This document shows, piece by piece, positions 6,395-7,392 of a stretch of DNA of 7,392 bases. The stretch is from Spirochaeta sp. (lineage in GTDB: Bacteria > Spirochaetota > Spirochaetia > DSM-2461), in the NCBI GenBank assembly GCA_030635565.1, contig DAOVYP010000101.1, positions 1 through 7,392 of the forward strand. The letters are read 5' to 3'. The notes under the pieces were generated by a model. That model was not told the origin of the DNA. It searched no databases and was given only the letters and a program-made list of their open reading frames with translations. The position numbers were made by a program, and so were the translations under genes. The first letter of the stretch is position 1. The number at the start of each line of letters is the position of its first letter.

Positions 6395-7392
6395 GCAGTA
6401 ATCGCACCCGGATGATGGGGATTCCTTCCCCTGAGAATCTGCTGGCCGTAGAGCAGGCCATATAAAATCAGGATGATGATGCCGACCAGAACGGTTGTAC
6501 CCCGACCCTCAACCAGGAAGGATCCCGGCATTAACGGATTAATGAGTTTCTCTGCGATTAATCCGGGCATCAGAAGCCCGAAACTGATACCCGCCAATGC
6601 GATGAATTCCCACCATTTGAGAGCCATCCTCATATACCCCTGAGTGAGGGCGGCAAAAGCGAACATGGCCAGCATTGCAGTCAGGAAAACCCAGATAGCA
6701 TAGAGGGGGTTGTTTATTTCGTGAAGGAGGAGGTCGGTGTTGAACATGAAGATGAAAGGCAGTATGGCCGTCCGGATGTCGTAACTGAAACCCTGGATAC
6801 CGGTCTTGATCGGATCAGACTTGGCGATGGCCGCTGCGGCGTAAGCCGCCAATCCCACAGGTGGTGTATCGTCGGCCAGGATGCCGAAGAAGAACACGAA
6901 CAGATGAGCCGCAATGATGGGGAAAATAACCCCGCTGCCGACACCGAGTTCCAGGATTACCGGAGCCGTGAGGGCGGCCATGACAATGTAAGTGGCTGTC
7001 GTCGGCAGTCCCATACCCAGGATGAGCGACGCGATGGCGGTAATGATGAGAATGAGAAAGAATCGTCCGCCGGCCAGGAATTCAATGGCCTCGGTGATGA
7101 TTCCACCCAGCCCGAATGTGACGACACCGACGATAATACCGGCGGCGGCGACGGCCACACCGATACCCATCATGTTCTTACCGCCTGCCACCAGGGCGTC
7201 CCAGATCTGTCTCAGTGACTTCATTACTGCCGGTTTCCAACCTTCCATGAAGCCCTTCTCACTCTTGTAAGCCTTCCAGAGATTCTCAAGAGGAATAAGA
7301 ATGGCGATAGCGATGATGGCCCTGAAGGCCGCCAGAGCCGGAGAATTTCGGAATACAACAAGGGATACGATCAGGAAGACCAGAGGGATAAG
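6391..7392 (-). CDS. TRAP transporter fused permease (4TM/12TM, DctQM-like), C-terminal part; 5' end outside window
   Basis: The frame is open from the window edge (7392) to a TGA at 6393-6391, giving 333 residues of the C-terminal part. The methionine at 7248 is internal: the 48 upstream residues continue as membrane sequence (LIPLVFLIVSLVVF and AIIAIAILIPL). The DctM-type signature GMGLPTTATYIVMAALTAP is clear (about residues 126-144 of the visible part). AAHLFVFFFGILADDTPPVGLAAYAAAAIAKSDP follows, in two blocks (about 162-195), as in TRAP permeases that fuse the small and large membrane subunits. These import solutes using the sodium gradient with a periplasmic TAXI-type receptor; some take up glutamate or 2-oxoglutarate, but the substrate here is unknown. 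The extra C-terminal helices (WWEFIALAGISFGLLMPG and VGIIILILYGLLYG) fit the long fused subfamily. It is the most upstream visible gene of the four-gene unit and ends in a 4-bp overlap with the phosphatase. Confidence 0.9.
   Translation of the reverse strand, partial: LIPLVFLIVSLVVFRNSPALAAFRAIIAIAILIPLENLWKAYKSEKGFMEGWKPAVMKSLRQIWDALVAGGKNMMGIGVAVAAAGIIVGVVTFGLGGIITEAIEFLAGGRFFLILIITAIASLILGMGLPTTATYIVMAALTAPVILELGVGSGVIFPIIAAHLFVFFFGILADDTPPVGLAAYAAAAIAKSDPIKTGIQGFSYDIRTAILPFIFMFNTDLLLHEINNPLYAIWVFLTAMLAMFAFAALTQGYMRMALKWWEFIALAGISFGLLMPGLIAEKLINPLMPGSFLVEGRGTTVLVGIIILILYGLLYGQQILRGRNPHHPGAITA

Noticed and set aside
6721..7218. Plus-strand open frame of 165 codons, very hydrophilic and rich in Asp, Glu, Gly and Arg
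   Set aside because: It is the antisense of a membrane protein gene; hydrophobic codons read in reverse give charged residues. The TRAP permease frame has clear family motifs.
1..7392. CRISPR arrays, tRNA or rRNA genes, transposase genes or long repeats
   Set aside because: None seen on either strand: no regularly spaced direct repeats, no tRNA-like cloverleaf, and almost every base is assigned to recognised protein genes.

Overview
This window looks like ordinary, gene-dense bacterial chromosome. Every base except one 122-bp gap (2243-2364) is coding or in an 11-bp spacer. I recognise seven genes: five complete, and one cut by each window edge. No RNA gene, insertion sequence, CRISPR array or phage gene is visible. 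Composition is moderately GC-rich by eye and even throughout. The gene mix is a fused TRAP permease, TrmJ-type RNA methyltransferase, a stand-alone FapA/DUF342 protein and a COG3146 acyltransferase-like protein. That fits a free-living, probably Gram-negative heterotroph. My best guess is a spirochaete (Spirochaetota) of marine or sediment type. This rests on general family knowledge, not a search, so it is low confidence.

Layout. (1) 1-2242, minus strand: a class I/II PLP aminotransferase is followed after 11 bp by a FemAB-like/COG3146 protein that runs off the left edge. They are probably one transcript. (2) 2243-2364: the divergent intergenic region, the only place for promoters of unit 1 and of fapA. 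(3) 2365-3996, plus strand: a complete FapA-family polymer-forming beta-helix protein with a C-terminal coiled coil. It is isolated from any flagellar gene. (4) 3968-7392, minus strand: a compact unit transcribed from the right. Its order is TRAP transporter fused permease (5' end outside the window), Cof-type HAD phosphatase, TrmJ-like tRNA 2'-O-methyltransferase, and EamA/DMT transporter. Two junctions are 4-bp ATGA overlaps and one is a deeper overlap, so translational coupling is likely. Its last gene overlaps the end of fapA tail-to-tail by 29 bp.

How the genes work together. The four-gene unit mixes solute uptake (TRAP), a small-molecule phosphatase, tRNA modification and an exporter-like permease. 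The tight packing suggests co-expression rather than a shared pathway. I see no convincing undescribed system. The points most worth checking are the possible leaderless start of fapA, the fapA/DMT convergent overlap without a visible terminator, and the aminotransferase/COG3146 pairing.
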